A stretch of DNA of 64,000 nt from Lutjanus erythropterus. Lineage: Eukaryota; Chordata; Actinopteri; Lutjaniformes; Lutjanidae. Location: assembly GCA_020091685.1 (NCBI GenBank), contig CM034607.1, positions 2,347,439-2,411,438 on the forward strand. The letters are read 5' to 3'. Of the stretch, positions 19,898-30,640 are shown one piece after another (the first letter of the stretch is position 1; each line of letters begins with the position of its first letter). The position numbers and the translations under genes were made by a program. The notes under the pieces were generated by a model. That model worked only from the letters and a program-made list of their open reading frames with translations, did no database searches and was not told the origin of the DNA.

Positions 19898-20961
19898 TTA
19901 AAGGGATAGTCTGGATTATTTGAAGTGGGGCTGTGTGAGGTACTTATCCATGGTCACTGTATTACCTGTGGTAGATGGAGGTGGACACACCCCCAGTTTG
20001 GAGAAGTAGAAGCAGTACCTGTGTATTTAAAATATTTTCACCACTTAACCTTGCTTTCAGACAGCCTTTAGTGACAGGAAACTGCTGTTATATGAGTCGA
20101 ATATCGCTCTATTCCAAACCCTCCAGACTCCACTGACAAAATCATTTTACCTCACAGCACAGAGGAATTGCTGGTCTGCTGCTGTCTTAGTCTGTTTTGT
20201 GTTATTGTGTGACTTTGGTGAAAGCAAGCTAATCCTTTAAAAGTCACACAGTAATACAAAGAAACTCACAGACTAAAGCGGCGGTAGCACAGCAGCTCCT
20301 GTGCTCTGTGCCCTGTGTTTTTGTCAAAGGAGTCTGGTTGCTTTGAAGAAAGGGATATTTGGCTTATAACAGTGGTTTCAGACAAAAGTCTGAAAGTGCT
20401 GGAAAATGGCATTAATTACTTAAACAGATTTTTTTAGGTGTCTGAAATATGTGCACAGCAGTACATTGCTTAGCTTCCTACAATGGTACTCCTGCTGCTT
20501 CTCCAAACTGGCAGCTCGTTGCCACCTGCTGTAGATTATACACTGACTATGGAAAAGTACTTGGAATGATAACAAATAATCAATAAAATATAATCAATCT
20601 ACTATCAAATAAAAATCTTTTTATGAGCGAACTCTGCATATTACGTGATATTAGATATTAGATGTATATATTATGTAGACCTTTATGTCTTCATGTGTTT
20701 CGTAGGCTATGTAATGCTGTCAGAGAATGTGCAATATGTTGCTGTGGAAATGATGCTTTGACTGAGGGCAGAAAAACTCATTTGGTAACTTTTAAAAGAT
20801 TTTTTAACAATAATGATTAATTAATTGATTATTGTTAATGTTAATGTTACCATTGATTGAATAATGAAAGTGCTTAGAGTTTGCAACCCTAATAAGTACC
20901 TCATACAACCATGCTTCAAAAAAAAACAAACAAATAAAAAAACCCTGAACTATCCCTTTAA
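19898..20961. mobile_element. TTAAAGGGATAGT palindromic MITE with a nested insertion
   Basis: Termini TTAAAGGGATAGTCTGGA and CTGAACTATCCCTTTAA are inverted. Long arms also pair: GTGAGGTACTTATCCATGG with its complement split across 20540-20560 and 20900-20920, and CCCAGTTTGGAGAAGTAGAA with CTTCTCCAAACTGGCAG near 20500. I recognise the family as common in teleosts. The right arm is interrupted by 331 bp (20561-20891). There is no transposase. Removing the insert leaves about 725 bp. Confidence 0.8.
20561..20891. mobile_element. Nested insert within the palindromic MITE
   Basis: It is flanked by AAAAGTAC (20553-20560) and ATAAGTAC (20892-20899), a 7-of-8 match consistent with an 8-bp target duplication. 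The interrupted arm sequence resumes exactly after it. The reverse complement starts TAGGGTTGCAAAC and is rich in ATTAATTGATTATTG words, resembling the element at 9600-9907. It is non-coding. Confidence 0.65.
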
Positions 20962-21465
20962 AGGTAAACTCTAGTATATGTTCTCATAATTGCTATCTGC
21001 AGGACACCTGCAGTGTAGATATTCTGGAAAACAAAATTCTGGCAATAAAATAAGCTAATTAAATTTCTCATAAATCATTTCAAATGCTTGTGTCCAGCTG
21101 ACAGTAAACACAAACATTAGTCTCCTGCAGGCTGTAATTACTGACTGAATATAGATCTACTTCTGCACAACTAAACTTGAATTTTATTTAAACAAACAGG
21201 TCTTCTCATTTCACTCTGAATACAGAAAGTAGGTATATTCCCCCCAATATTTGCACTATTCCTTTAAAATAATACTGATCAGCTGGATAAAGTGTTCAGG
21301 TCAAAGACAGTTTTGCAACTTAATCTCAGAGTCTGGGTTTACACTAGAACAGACAGCACAACACAATGTGATTACAGCAAACGAGGAGCAAATGGCCTCA
21401 TTGTAATTAGCTGGCTGCAGTGTGCCATTAGCTCAGACAAGGTCTCTTCATTTCTTCCTCTGGCT
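20962..21465. other. Stretch without recognised features
   Basis: It is unique-looking AT-rich sequence. A 125-codon plus frame opens at 21292 and runs into the GC-rich block that follows. It has no recognisable domain and no splice sites at its edges. Confidence 0.35.
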
Positions 21466-21700
21466 CCTCCCCCTGTGCCACTTGGCTCGGTCTCATTAAG
21501 AAAAACTCTGAGCATCAGCACAAAGCCGGCGGTTGGGAGCGGTCGGCGCCGGCCTCCCCGGGACACTCACATCCCTGAATATTCTGCTGTGTTTCTAGCA
21601 GGGTGGAGGGAGAGGTGCTGCAGCATTTATGCTAAACCTCCAGCGACTGCAGAGAGAGGGGGGAGATAAAGGGGGGGGCTTGGGTGGGTCAGTGGCTACT
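21466..21700. promoter_or_regulatory. GC-rich, CpG-bearing block (possible regulatory element)
   Basis: It is a repeat-free segment with a CpG cluster (AAGCCGGCGG, GGTCGGCGCCGGCC), then CCTGAATATTCTG and a G-rich run near 21670. Such composition is unusual for this AT-rich window and could mark an enhancer, a small CpG island or a distal promoter. No initiator, ORF with splice sites or transcript evidence is available. Confidence 0.35.
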
Positions 21701-23470
21701 TTTGATCTTTCCCCCGCTGATAAAGAGCGGACTTTAAATGCAGAATCCTGCTGATTGACTGACAGTTAAAGCAGAACTGGCAGGAAGCGCTCAGTCTCAC
21801 AGACGGGGGAGCTTACTGCCAAAACTACTCTTTTACTATTCTACTAACACTCACACTCCAGTGTGTCTCAAGAGCTGGAATCTGAGGGAAACGCCAACTC
21901 ACTCAACTCTAAATATGTAAATCAACATGATCAAAGAAACAAGCAGACATTTTGGGAAATATGCTTCCTCCTCAGATGTGAAGATCAGTATCAATGCACA
22001 TTTTTGTATGATGTTGATGTTTTGATTTCATGTTTTTGAGGCTCATACTGATACTTGAAATGAACAAAAATCAAACAATATCTTCACATACATATAAAAC
22101 ATACATACAAACACGTGCATTCATAAACAGATATGAACTTAATTAAAGTCAGAGCATAATGCTTAACAGTTAACATTATTACCATTATTTTAAATAATGC
22201 TGCATAAAAACACACTAAACAAAATTACATTACATTTATTGGGAACATTTTGGGAAAAATATATATAAAATGCAGTTTTTCACTCACTGTGTGACACGTT
22301 CAGGTGCAGGTGTCTGGAGACAAATGTGCCTTGGGATAATAAAGACAATCTGTCCATGTTCTTGAAAGCGCTGTAAAAATTTAGTCGGTGGACCTTGAGT
22401 TGAGATTGTTTTGTCAAATTGAAACAAGTAGTTCTTTTAATCACAATGACAAAGACTCCCCAAGCCCAGCTGGTGTGGTTTTTATGTCTAAACCTAGACC
22501 GACAAGTCTGTCTCTGAATGTTTTGCTGAATAGAGACCGAGATTTTGAAATCTGGTCGCATCTCACACATAAGGACAAACTTCACAGATGTACCTGAGGA
22601 GAGAAGACGATCTAACATGGTTTTGTGTGATCGCATGTAGCAGAAGAAGTTAAACGACTTCGGATGAGAAAATGTTTGGCGAGATGCAGTCGACACGGCT
22701 GGACTATTCTTGAGTGAGAATTCAGTTTTCACATCTGTCAATAGTAGTAGGCAAGCTAACATTAGCCAGAAGGGCTACAGTTTGCCGTTGTTTGGCAATA
22801 CCTCTTCTTCGCTTATGCACAGACAAAATCAAAAGTTTTAAAGTTTTAGAGTGGCCTCAGTAATTGTAAGAACAAACTGGAGTGGCGAAGATTGGATCTG
22901 TAAACCCCTCACATTACCACATAATCTGAACCGAACATTGGTACTGACCAAGGTCCAGAATTCTTGTCAGGGCTGAATCTAAGGAAAATTGGTCTGAAAC
23001 TCCTAAGGGGCCAGCTTAAGGTGGATCCTTGAATAAATGTAAGGGGCTCTGTTTTTTGTTAGCAGCTACTCACTGCCGTTCAAGCAACTACCATGCATTT
23101 AGAAACCCCAAGACCACTGGTAGGCAGCAAGATTTCAGATTATAGTCTTATCTCGCTGAGATCTCGCTGCCTGTTGATGGTCTGTGTCATTTTGGAGGCC
23201 AGTTACAAACGACACAACAAGGTGTATCTAACAATATTTAGCTTGGAGGACTTAACAATAAACATATTTCATCGACTCAAGTGACAAACAAAATAGAAAG
23301 AAAATAACAGATGTGAACATGCTTGTCCAAGTCAATAATGAGGTCATAGACAATGGCATTAAGGTCAGATTATCCATCTATTCCCAACTGGAAGCAAATC
23401 AAACATTTCTAACACTCTAATGTTGCCTTCCTTCTCCCATACAGCCTGTATTCTGTAGTACTGGCTCACA
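21701..23470. other. Mostly featureless stretch with a long chance frame
   Basis: The minus strand at 22762-22280 has a 160-codon open frame, the longest in the window. It is K/S/F-rich, shows no domain, and the opposite strand is also open for 69 codons in part. About 1-2 frames this long are expected by chance here. GCTAACATTAGCC near 22758 is a short palindrome. Nothing else is supported. Confidence 0.35.
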
Positions 23471-23505
23471 CGGGCGAGTGGTGACACCTTAACCCCGGCT
23501 TCCTT

Positions 23506-23679
23506 TCATTGCTCTCTGCAGCTGCCTGGCCCTCGGGCTGTTTTGACCACACTGGCTGCTTTGGCAAAGATCTGCTCCAGATACAGCTTAGTCCTCGCAG
23601 AGATTTCATTTGCCAGTTTCATGTAGTCTCCCCGTGGGTGTGAAGGAGCCACCCACCACCGAGGCCGCACCTTTAACTC
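23506..23679 (-). CDS. Candidate minus-strand coding segment, unrecognised
   Basis: On the minus strand 57 codons are open between a TGA at 23682-23680 and a TGA at 23508-23506. The best part, 38 codons from an ATG at 23622, reads MKLANEISARTKLYLEQIFA then KAASVVKT. It has an A/K/E/L-rich amphipathic-helix pattern and typical vertebrate codon choice, in a GC-richer block with CpGs. No acceptor or donor in the right phase is evident, so it might be an intronless remnant or part of a conserved non-coding block. I do not recognise the protein. Confidence 0.27.
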   Translation of the reverse strand, partial: ELKVRPRWWVAPSHPRGDYMKLANEISARTKLYLEQIFAKAASVVKTARGPGSCREQ

Positions 23680-23699
23680 TCATCTCTCTGGACTCACCT

Positions 23700-24918
23700 C
23701 GGCATATGGTTTCAGGTGATTATTCGGAGAGGTTTTGTTCTGTCAGAGAGGAGCTGTAAAGGCCAGTAGCTGCAGGGCTGCACGGAGTCAGAGAGGGCAC
23801 ACAGAAGACACGGGCCTAAAACGAGCAGTACAGAGAAAGGTTGTAGTAAGTTCAGATTCTCCACTGACTCCAGATACTTCACGCAAGCAGCAAGTAAGGC
23901 TGTGAAACTGAGAATCACACTTCATAGTAAACCTTTTCCTCTGTCTGATCAGACTCTGCTATGGTTCAAATTTCTAAACTTGTTGTGTTTCCATTTACTG
24001 CTGAGCTCTGTTACAAAAGCAGATGCTGACCTGCCCTTCATCACCTCCACCAAGGACATCATGCTTTTATACAATAAGCATTCAAGGGAGACTTCCTCTA
24101 GGCATGAGTCAGTATTGTATGAGTCTTTTTGTTTCATATCTTGGAGTTTATCAGATAGTATTCTAACACAAATACCTATTGGGGAGGTCACAGTAGTCCC
24201 ACATTACCAGTTTAATGAGTTTAGCATTTCAATTACTTGCAACATTGCAGAGATATCAGTTCTGGCCTTTCAGGAGACATAATATGTTTGCAGTATTTAC
24301 ATTACCATTTGTCACTTTTTAAAATTGTCCTGTGGACTAGTTAGGTCACGACAAAAGACCAAAAAGTCCAAACATTTCTGTTTTTGCATATTTAGTTATG
24401 GTTATCAAATGGTCTAAACTTGCAAAGCAGCTGGAGTCACAAGATCAAGCGAGAATGTGCTCCTGTGTCTGAATCACAGTGGGTTAGACCAGTCAGCACA
24501 CTATGGGGAACTACTTGCAGCTGGTTTATTGGTAGATGCAGCTGGAAATGAAAATGACAATGGCAGCTCATCTATGCCCCTATTACGTCCTGGATTATGT
24601 TCAATAACACAAATTTTAACATTTTTTTCCTTTTATTTTATGAAATATTCTATGGCAATGATGGGACTGTTAAGGCCAGGGGTCATAAGATGGTTATAGC
24701 AAATACATTATGGATAAAGCTGCACTAATGAATAATTAATAATTAACTAATTAATAATTACCATGTGTATTGTGAAATGTGTTGTTCATATTGATGAATT
24801 CAAACAGAATTCTGCAGTTCGCCTCAGCCCCACAGAGCATTTGAGCCTCTCTCAGCATCCTGTTTTGGTCTACCGAACTCCAAATTTACAGTTTTGGTTA
24901 ATTCTCGCAGTTTTCATT
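23700..24918. other. Stretch without recognised features
   Basis: It includes a 126-codon plus frame (23902-24282) and an 80-codon frame (24457-24699), neither with motifs or convincing splice sites. ATTAATTAATTA words cluster near 24725-24760. No repeat is recognised. Confidence 0.35.
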
Positions 24919-25492
24919 CAGCCTGTTCTCACTTCTAATGTGTCAAATACAGCAGCTCGGGCAGTGCCCCTACGCTTCAGAGTATTAAGGTGTTGCCCCT
25001 GCCGTTGTCTTTATGTTATGTGAAGTTGAAGTCAGGAGATAAAGAGTGAGAAAGGAGGAAGGATGGATCAAACAAACACAAGAATTTCATGCTGGAGACC
25101 AAGGTTTGTGTCCCATGTGAAATCAGTAGTCAACGTTCTTTTTAATTAACGCAACATACGCGAGTTATGCACATAAGTTTTGTGACAAAGCTTATGTATG
25201 TTAACTTTGATTATGTGCACTAACTAACCAACCGACCATCCAACCAATGGTCCAACCAACCAATCATTCAACCAACCAACCAACCATGTACTTTAACCTG
25301 ATCCATAATTTTTTCCTAAACCTAACCACGTAGTTTTGTTGCCTTAATTTTGAAAGTCTTCCCCGATGTTGTATATTAATTCTTACTAATTTCACCACAG
25401 AGCCTTGCATGTGCAAAAAAGACGCTATATGATAGTTTGAAGTGTGGGGCCACTAACCAAGCTGTTGTATGTGACGAGTTGGGAGTGAGAAC
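24919..25492. mobile_element. CTGTTCTCA-ended MITE copy
   Basis: It starts CAGCCTGTTCTCACTTC and ends GGGAGTGAGAACGTTG. It shares 'TGTGTCAAATACAGCAGCT', 'CTAAACCTAACCACGTAGTT' and 'GAAGTGTGGGGCCACTAACC' blocks with the 11.2-kb and 52.2-kb copies. The interior carries an (AACC)n tract at about 25230-25287. About 575 bp, non-coding. Confidence 0.75.
25230..25287. repeat. Imperfect (AACC)n tract
   Basis: ACCAACC-type units alternate with CCAATC variants inside the MITE copy. They probably expanded from the CTAACC words of the element. Confidence 0.75.
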
Positions 25493-25790
25493 GTTGTTCC
25501 AGCAGCTGTTTGCACGAGAAAGCTTCAGTAAACTCACCGTACACTACCTGCCCAGCACCAAAGGGCTGCTTCATAGTTTGCTCTGGATCACATGATTAAA
25601 CCCACAACATCGAACACTGTTTCCCATCGTAATTTTAGTAGCATGTCCTTGAGTATTTTACAACAAATAAACACAATGACGGGTCCCATTGTACTCTATA
25701 TAATATATGATATTATACAGTGTCTGTTTATTGTAAAAGGGAGCTTGTGTAAATAACTTGCAAGGGCAGCTTTAATCAGTTGTTTTGCAG
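25493..25790. other. Stretch without recognised features
   Basis: It is unique-looking AT-rich DNA. Its end provides a pyrimidine-rich acceptor, AATCAGTTGTTTTGCAG, for the candidate exon that follows. Confidence 0.35.
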
Positions 25791-25988
25791 GTAGAGAGTG
25801 TTTTTGCCCAGGGGTTCAATGAATATTCCATCAGAGAAAGTCGATGCGCAAACAGCAGCAGCGCTGGGAGTGATGCTTCTTTACAAGCCACTTACAGCAT
25901 GATGGCTTGTTTTAATGTAAACTGCAGTGTGTTTAAACTGCTCAGGCCAAAGAGAATAAAACTGCTGATGTGCAAAGATACTGCATGA
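25791..25988 (+). CDS. Candidate exon with stop, unrecognised protein
   Basis: After the acceptor AATCAGTTGTTTTGCAG the frame is open in phase 0. It reads VESVFAQGFNEYSIRESRCA, then SSSAGSDASLQATYSMMACF, and a basic KLLRPKRIKLL end, to a TGA at 25986-25988 (65 residues). Phase 0 would join the candidate exon at 12579-12735, but 13 kb separates them and nothing shows they belong together. An AATAAA lies within the frame near 25957, which is odd for a coding end. The block could instead be a conserved non-coding element. Confidence 0.25.
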   Translation, partial: VESVFAQGFNEYSIRESRCANSSSAGSDASLQATYSMMACFNVNCSVFKLLRPKRIKLLMCKDTA

Positions 25989-26837
25989 ATGCATTTATTA
26001 CTGGACAAAGGCCATATATAACGATAATGATATTACTGACTCTGTGTTAGAGAGGATACAGGGGCTGTTCCCTCTCTGGCTCGCCTATTTCATCTAGTTT
26101 ATCATTTCACTTTAAGGTGTTCACTGCATTTCTTTTGTTTGTTCCAGTCCCCCACAATTAAGATACATTCATGAAAGAGGCCCCAGCAGGAAGTTTGTCT
26201 TTTTGTCATCCAACAAAAGCAGCATGCTGGATTTTATTTCTTGTTTTATTTCTCAACTCCAGATTCACGTAACAAGCTTTCTCCAGAGCTTTCAAACATA
26301 TCCCATAGCTTTCTTCAGCCAATTAAAAAAATGCTCACCACCCCTCACTTGTTATGATGTGACCACCTGTCTTCCCGTGATACATGACTTCCGGTCTCCC
26401 ATACAGTTCTTAACTCTGAGCCTTGTTGTCATGGCTGTGAAAACTTGATAAGAAGTGAACTCTGACATCAGTTGTTACCTAGATAGTAAGTTCACTAAAC
26501 CAGTCTATATTATGGGGGTATTCTAGGAAATAGTCAGTCAACAGTATTATAGTTTCTCACAATGTTTAACGCTGTTCTGAATCACAGACATGGCTCTACC
26601 TTGTATGTCATTTTGCATATTCTCGGTATTTCTTGCAGAATATTTTTGAGTCAGATCACTTTGATGATATCAGAGGCTGTCTACTAGTTTGCCCCTCATT
26701 GTCCTCTGGCGCTGGCTATTTTTAAACCCTTGTAAGCAGTAGTGTAGAGCAGGGTGTGTGGAGTGTTCTCACATATCTTTCCGCTGGCATTGTGTTTCAC
26801 CACTTCTAAATCCCCTCTGATTTGCATCATTAAGAAG
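25989..26837. other. Stretch without recognised features
   Basis: It has unique-looking sequence. An 81-codon plus frame at 26203-26448 has no motif. No repeat is recognised. Confidence 0.4.
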
Positions 26838-26970
26838 CAGGGTGACCAGGTGTCCCACTTTAAGTGGAATTGCACAGCATTTTTATCCTTTGTCACACCG
26901 TCCCACATACCGAGATGATGTCCCACATTTTGATTGGCTGTAGTTTTCAAAAGCCAAACCAGGATAGGCG
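26838..26970. repeat. Possible interspersed repeat (GGGTGACCAGGTGTCCCAC)
   Basis: The opening GGGTGACCAGGTGTCCCACT and the repeated GTCCCACAT words resemble a phrase common in vertebrate repeats. No second copy is present in this window and no ends are defined, so the call is tentative. Confidence 0.3.
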
Positions 26971-27166
26971 CTTTTCTAAAATCTTGGCTTTTATCTGATT
27001 ACTGTGAAGAAAGCAGGAAAGGCTGTCAAGGGCAGGTTAATCTGCCACCATCTTTACTACGCTACACCCAGCGGGAAAAAATGTGAGTCACCGCAAAGTC
27101 ACAAGATGTGCAGATTTAGATGGAATATATGGAAACTAACAAAACAAAAATGAAATACAGCTACAA

Positions 27167-27800
27167 CACTGTAAAAAAAAACAAGCTAAAACTTTCAAGA
27201 CAATTTACTGCAATAGATTTGTGAGTTATGAGCCCATTTTAAACTTTTGAAACAAACAAACAACAACAAAAAAAGACAAACAACTTAGAATCTTTGGTTA
27301 AGATAATTTACTTTTCCTTTTTAGATAAACTTAAATTTAGTTTCAGAAACTCAAAAATTATGGTATTTCAAAAATTTTGTCTTACATTGTCCCATTGTTG
27401 CGTAGGCATGACTGGTCCTACTCTGTCTTTGATTGGCCAGTACTCTTTGCTTTCATTGGTTGGGTTTGGGTTTGCGTTTGCGTTTAGGCATTAAGAGTGA
27501 TGATTGGTTCGGGTTAATGTAAGAATATCAGGGTAAGCCAATCAGAGTAGCAGGTTCAGGCTTGAACCTACTGCACAAAGAAAGTTTGGGAGTTGTGAAA
27601 TGCCATACTTTGCTATTTGTAACTTTTATTTTGGAAAAAACAAGAAAGAAAATAAACAATAATTATGCATCTTCAAGTTTTTGAACCGCATACAAGATGG
27701 CAAAGCAAAATATAAAGTTAGGCAACAAGTGATAGATATTTTGAAGAAATCAAAACAAAAACTTTTTTTCTTGTTCGAGCCAGTTAATGTTTTTTCAGTG
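27167..27800. mobile_element. CACTGTAAAAA palindromic MITE with an inserted segment
   Basis: It starts CACTGTAAAAAAAAACAAGC and ends AATGTTTTTTCAGTG. It shares TTTACTTTTC..TTTTTAGATAAACTTAA with copies at 28992 and 50206. About 170 bp at 27404-27575 is unrelated to the other copies and has its own inverted repeat, which suggests an insertion. There is no coding region. Confidence 0.6.
27411..27560. repeat. Inverted-repeat insert (CTACTCTG / CAGAGTAG)
   Basis: TCCTACTCTGTCTTTGATTGG (27417-27437) pairs with CCAATCAGAGTAGCAGG (27538-27554), leaving a short bulge. Between them is a GGGTTTGGGTTTGCGTTTGC run and a second ATTGGTTCGGGTT word. It is a small foldback element inside the larger MITE. 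Confidence 0.6.
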
Positions 27801-28329
27801 TACTACTGTATTTGCTGCAGGCTCAGTCTCCTACTGTCTGCTCTCCTGCAGCTTTTCAACATTTCCTTGAAGTCATACACGTCCATGTTGTCAAAAATTG
27901 ATGAAAAACAGCTTTAAGAGACACTCTGCTGCACTGATGCTCGGCAGCTGTTATTTTATCCAGTTTAGGCTTGACTTTTGCCTCTCATGACTTTTTTTTT
28001 TTTACACCACAAGTACTGCAGCCGTATCTTCAGCTCTGTTCTGTTCTGCCACAGCTGGATCTGAAGTATCACACTCAGCTGCAGGTTTCCCACTGAAAAA
28101 AAGTGGAAATTATCTGGTTCAAAACTGTGAATTAGTCAGCTAATAAAGTCGTGTACTCACATACGCACACGGTGTGACGTGATGAGTGAGTGGGTGGGTA
28201 AAATAAAAAAAGGGAAACATCTAAATCAGTGATGCTGCGTGCCACTTAGCAGCATTTGTTCACCCACTTCACACTGAACTAACTAACCAAGTGTGAACAA
28301 CAAAGGCTTTTGTTTCCTGGATGTTCAGA
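27801..28329. other. Stretch without recognised features
   Basis: It is unique-looking sequence with poly-T and poly-A runs near 27990 and 28205. No frame or repeat is supported. Confidence 0.4.
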
Positions 28330-28630
28330 TGGATGCTGTCGGCCTCCACCTCCCCCCTCTCTCCCTCTGCTTCCTCCCCAAACTCCACTGTGCAGCTCTC
28401 CCAGGAGCACTTATGGGCATTGTGGGTAATTTCATGCCACCAACATAATTAAATTCCGTGCTGAAAACGGAGAACTGGTTGTGGTTGTGAAACGAATGTG
28501 CAGTCCCTCTGAATACTAACCATGGCTGGAGCCCGCTGTGTGACTACAGCAGCTAAATGGAGGTTTTCCTCCGGTCATGTTAATATCTGCACCACTCAGG
28601 CGTGAACACCATTATTAGCCAATTAACCAT
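28330..28630. promoter_or_regulatory. Putative conserved non-coding element
   Basis: A repeat-free, GC-richer block. It holds GGGCATTGTGGGTAATTTCA, ACATAATTAAATTCCGTGC, AACTGGTTGTGGTTGTG (RUNX-like TGTGGTT) and CATTATTAGCCAATTAACC (homeodomain and CCAAT-like). Motif density and undecayed CpGs suggest an enhancer. No coding frame spans it. Conservation was not measured. Confidence 0.38.
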
Positions 28631-28991
28631 TGTTCCTTATTGCTTTTTCCAAAATGGACTTCTATTGGTTCCCTGAGTTATCAAAGGCTGAGCTAAACAG
28701 TACAATGTTGTACTTTTATGCTGCTGTGCAAGAATAAAAGAAACAATTAAAATGGCACACATGTCATCAGTTACTGCAGTCAATTAAAGTCCTCAAAGAC
28801 TAAATACAGATATTAATTTGCTCATTTTTTCTGCTATAGCATATAGTTCTGCTCTGTAAATAATGCCATCATCTTTCTTGTATGTTAAGGTAGACAAAGA
28901 CCTTGTGTACATATAACCAATCAAATCATCTCTTTTAAAATGTATATTCATTGAGCATTTAATCACAGACAGCAGTTTGGTCAGTGCCCCT
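28631..28991. other. Stretch without recognised features
   Basis: AT-rich, unique-looking DNA. Nothing is supported. Confidence 0.35.
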
Positions 28992-29276
28992 CACTGTAAA
29001 AATGAAAAAGTTGAGGAAAACAGTTTTTGAGTTTCAAAAAAGTTGAGATTATTTACTTTTCTTCTCTAGATAAACTTAAATCCTTGAGTTTCAGAAAGCT
29101 CCAAAAATTGTTTCTAAAAACAAAATGATGGTTAAAACTTTAATGTTTTCAATTAAAACCAGTTAATATATAGGCTTTTTTGAATTTGTAAAACTCTAAA
29201 ACTCTAAACTCTAAACTAAATATTATATGTAAGCAAAACTTTTTAAAGTTTGTTTCAAAACTTTTTTTTTCAGTTG
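28992..29276. mobile_element. CACTGTAAAAA palindromic MITE copy
   Basis: It starts CACTGTAAAAATGAAAAAGT and ends near CTTTTTTTTTCAGTTG. 'GAGATTATTTACTTTTCTTC' and 'AGATAAACTTAAATC' match the copies at 27167 and 50206. The right end is degenerate. About 285 bp, non-coding. Confidence 0.65.
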
Positions 29277-29282
29277 TCTCTA

Positions 29283-29480
29283 GAATTTCTGGAGGCCCCC
29301 TCGAGCATTATGTTTGGAAACCAAAAGTCAGCATTGATTTCTTTTTGTGCTATGTAATGTACATAAGTTACATTACATATGTGATCTTAAGAAACTAACA
29401 TAATGATTTTAATGCAATCCTTTGCAATGCAATCCTTTCCTTTCCTTTATTTTGAAAGCTTGGACACATGTCTTCTGTTA
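29283..29480. mobile_element. Fragment of the CTGTTCTCA-ended MITE family
   Basis: TTCTGGAGGCCCCCTCGAGC matches TTCTGGAGGCGCTCCTCTAG at 11258. It is followed by ACATAAGTTACATTACATA and TTTATTTTGAAAGCTTGGAC as in the full copies. Both termini are missing. Confidence 0.5.
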
Positions 29481-30234
29481 GCTTTTTGAATGAGTAATAA
29501 ACATCCATCCAGCTAATGTCAGCCAGTTAGCTATTTCAGCTGTAGCACATTGAATAGCTTAAAGTCTCAGGGCTCTATCTTCAGCTGTCATTGCTAATTT
29601 TGATCAAAACAGTTGTCATTTCTCACCCAGTGCCCACATTGTGTAAGCAGCCAGTGTACTTGCGCCCATGTATGTGCCCATGGGTGTGTTGGTCTTAAAA
29701 TGAGGCGTGGTCTGGTGCAATGTTAGGACATTGCTATCTTTAGCAGCAGAAAGTGACTGTGCCACTGACCAACAAAAACCTGATCCGAAGTCAATAGTGC
29801 AGTATTTTCTTATTTTTATTTAAAGGGTGCATTATTCAGTATTCATAACACGCTCATGCTGTGCTTTTAAGGCACTGCAGTTAATCCTTGGGTCATAAAT
29901 ATTAACCTTCTGATCAATAGCAGATGATTGCAGGTGGCTGAAATGGGACAAAGCTGTGAGTGCATAAGAGAGAGAGAGACACTGTGTGCATTTACGCACA
30001 GCAGCTGTAACTTCATCGACTGATAATTAATGTTATGTGTTCTTCTACACGTCCAAAAGATCTCTCACACAGTTGAAGTTCATACGGTGAAATTGTTTGG
30101 AGTACAGCAGCCGTATAAATCCTGACTTCCATCACAGTTGTCTAAAAATGATTACGTATGTCTGTATTTTCCTCCTCCCTTGTCGTCATTACTACAAATT
30201 TTACTACAATTTTGCTGCTTTACTACTCACAATA
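29481..30234. other. Stretch without recognised features
   Basis: Unique-looking sequence. A short GA run lies near 29970. No gene or repeat is supported. Confidence 0.35.
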
Positions 30235-30640
30235 TTTGCTGCAGTGACATTACTGCACACATTGAAATGAAACAGAAAGCAGCCTCTCTAAATATTAAAT
30301 CATTGTTTAAATGATGTTGGGCTGCTCCGGCTTTCGATGTGCTTTCTTTGTGTGTTGTATTTACTTTAATGATGAGAGAGGCTGCTTTCAGTAATTGATT
30401 TTCCATGTGTGCTGTAATGTCACAGCAGTCATCCTCGTGTGCCTTGGATCTGGTGTAAAGTGTGCAAACATAGTTAGGACAGAGGAAGATTCTCCATCCT
30501 ATTTCACCCACGTGGAGCTCATCCGCTGTTAATCGCAGTGTTTTTTCTTATGGCCCGGTCCACCCAACCAGCAAGTGAACTGCGGTGCCTGAAATTACCA
30601 GTGGATGATTTCGCCATCTCTGATAATTTCTCTAAGGGCT
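30235..30640. promoter_or_regulatory. Putative conserved non-coding element
   Basis: A repeat-free block with dense AT-core motifs (ATATTAAATCATTGTTTAAA, CAGTAATTGATTTTCC, ACTTTAATGATGAG) and isolated CpGs (CTCCGGCTTTCGATG). A 94-codon minus frame (30511-30227) covers it but has no domain. Composition resembles developmental enhancers. The call is based only on sequence look. Confidence 0.38.

Noticed and set aside
22280-22762. 160-codon minus-strand open frame, longest in the window
   Set aside because: No domain, skewed K/S/F composition, no splice or start support. One or two frames this long are expected by chance in six frames of 64 kb.
23902-24282. 126-codon plus-strand frame with an overlapping 80-codon minus frame
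   Set aside because: Both strands are open over the same bases, no domain, and no phase-consistent splice sites.
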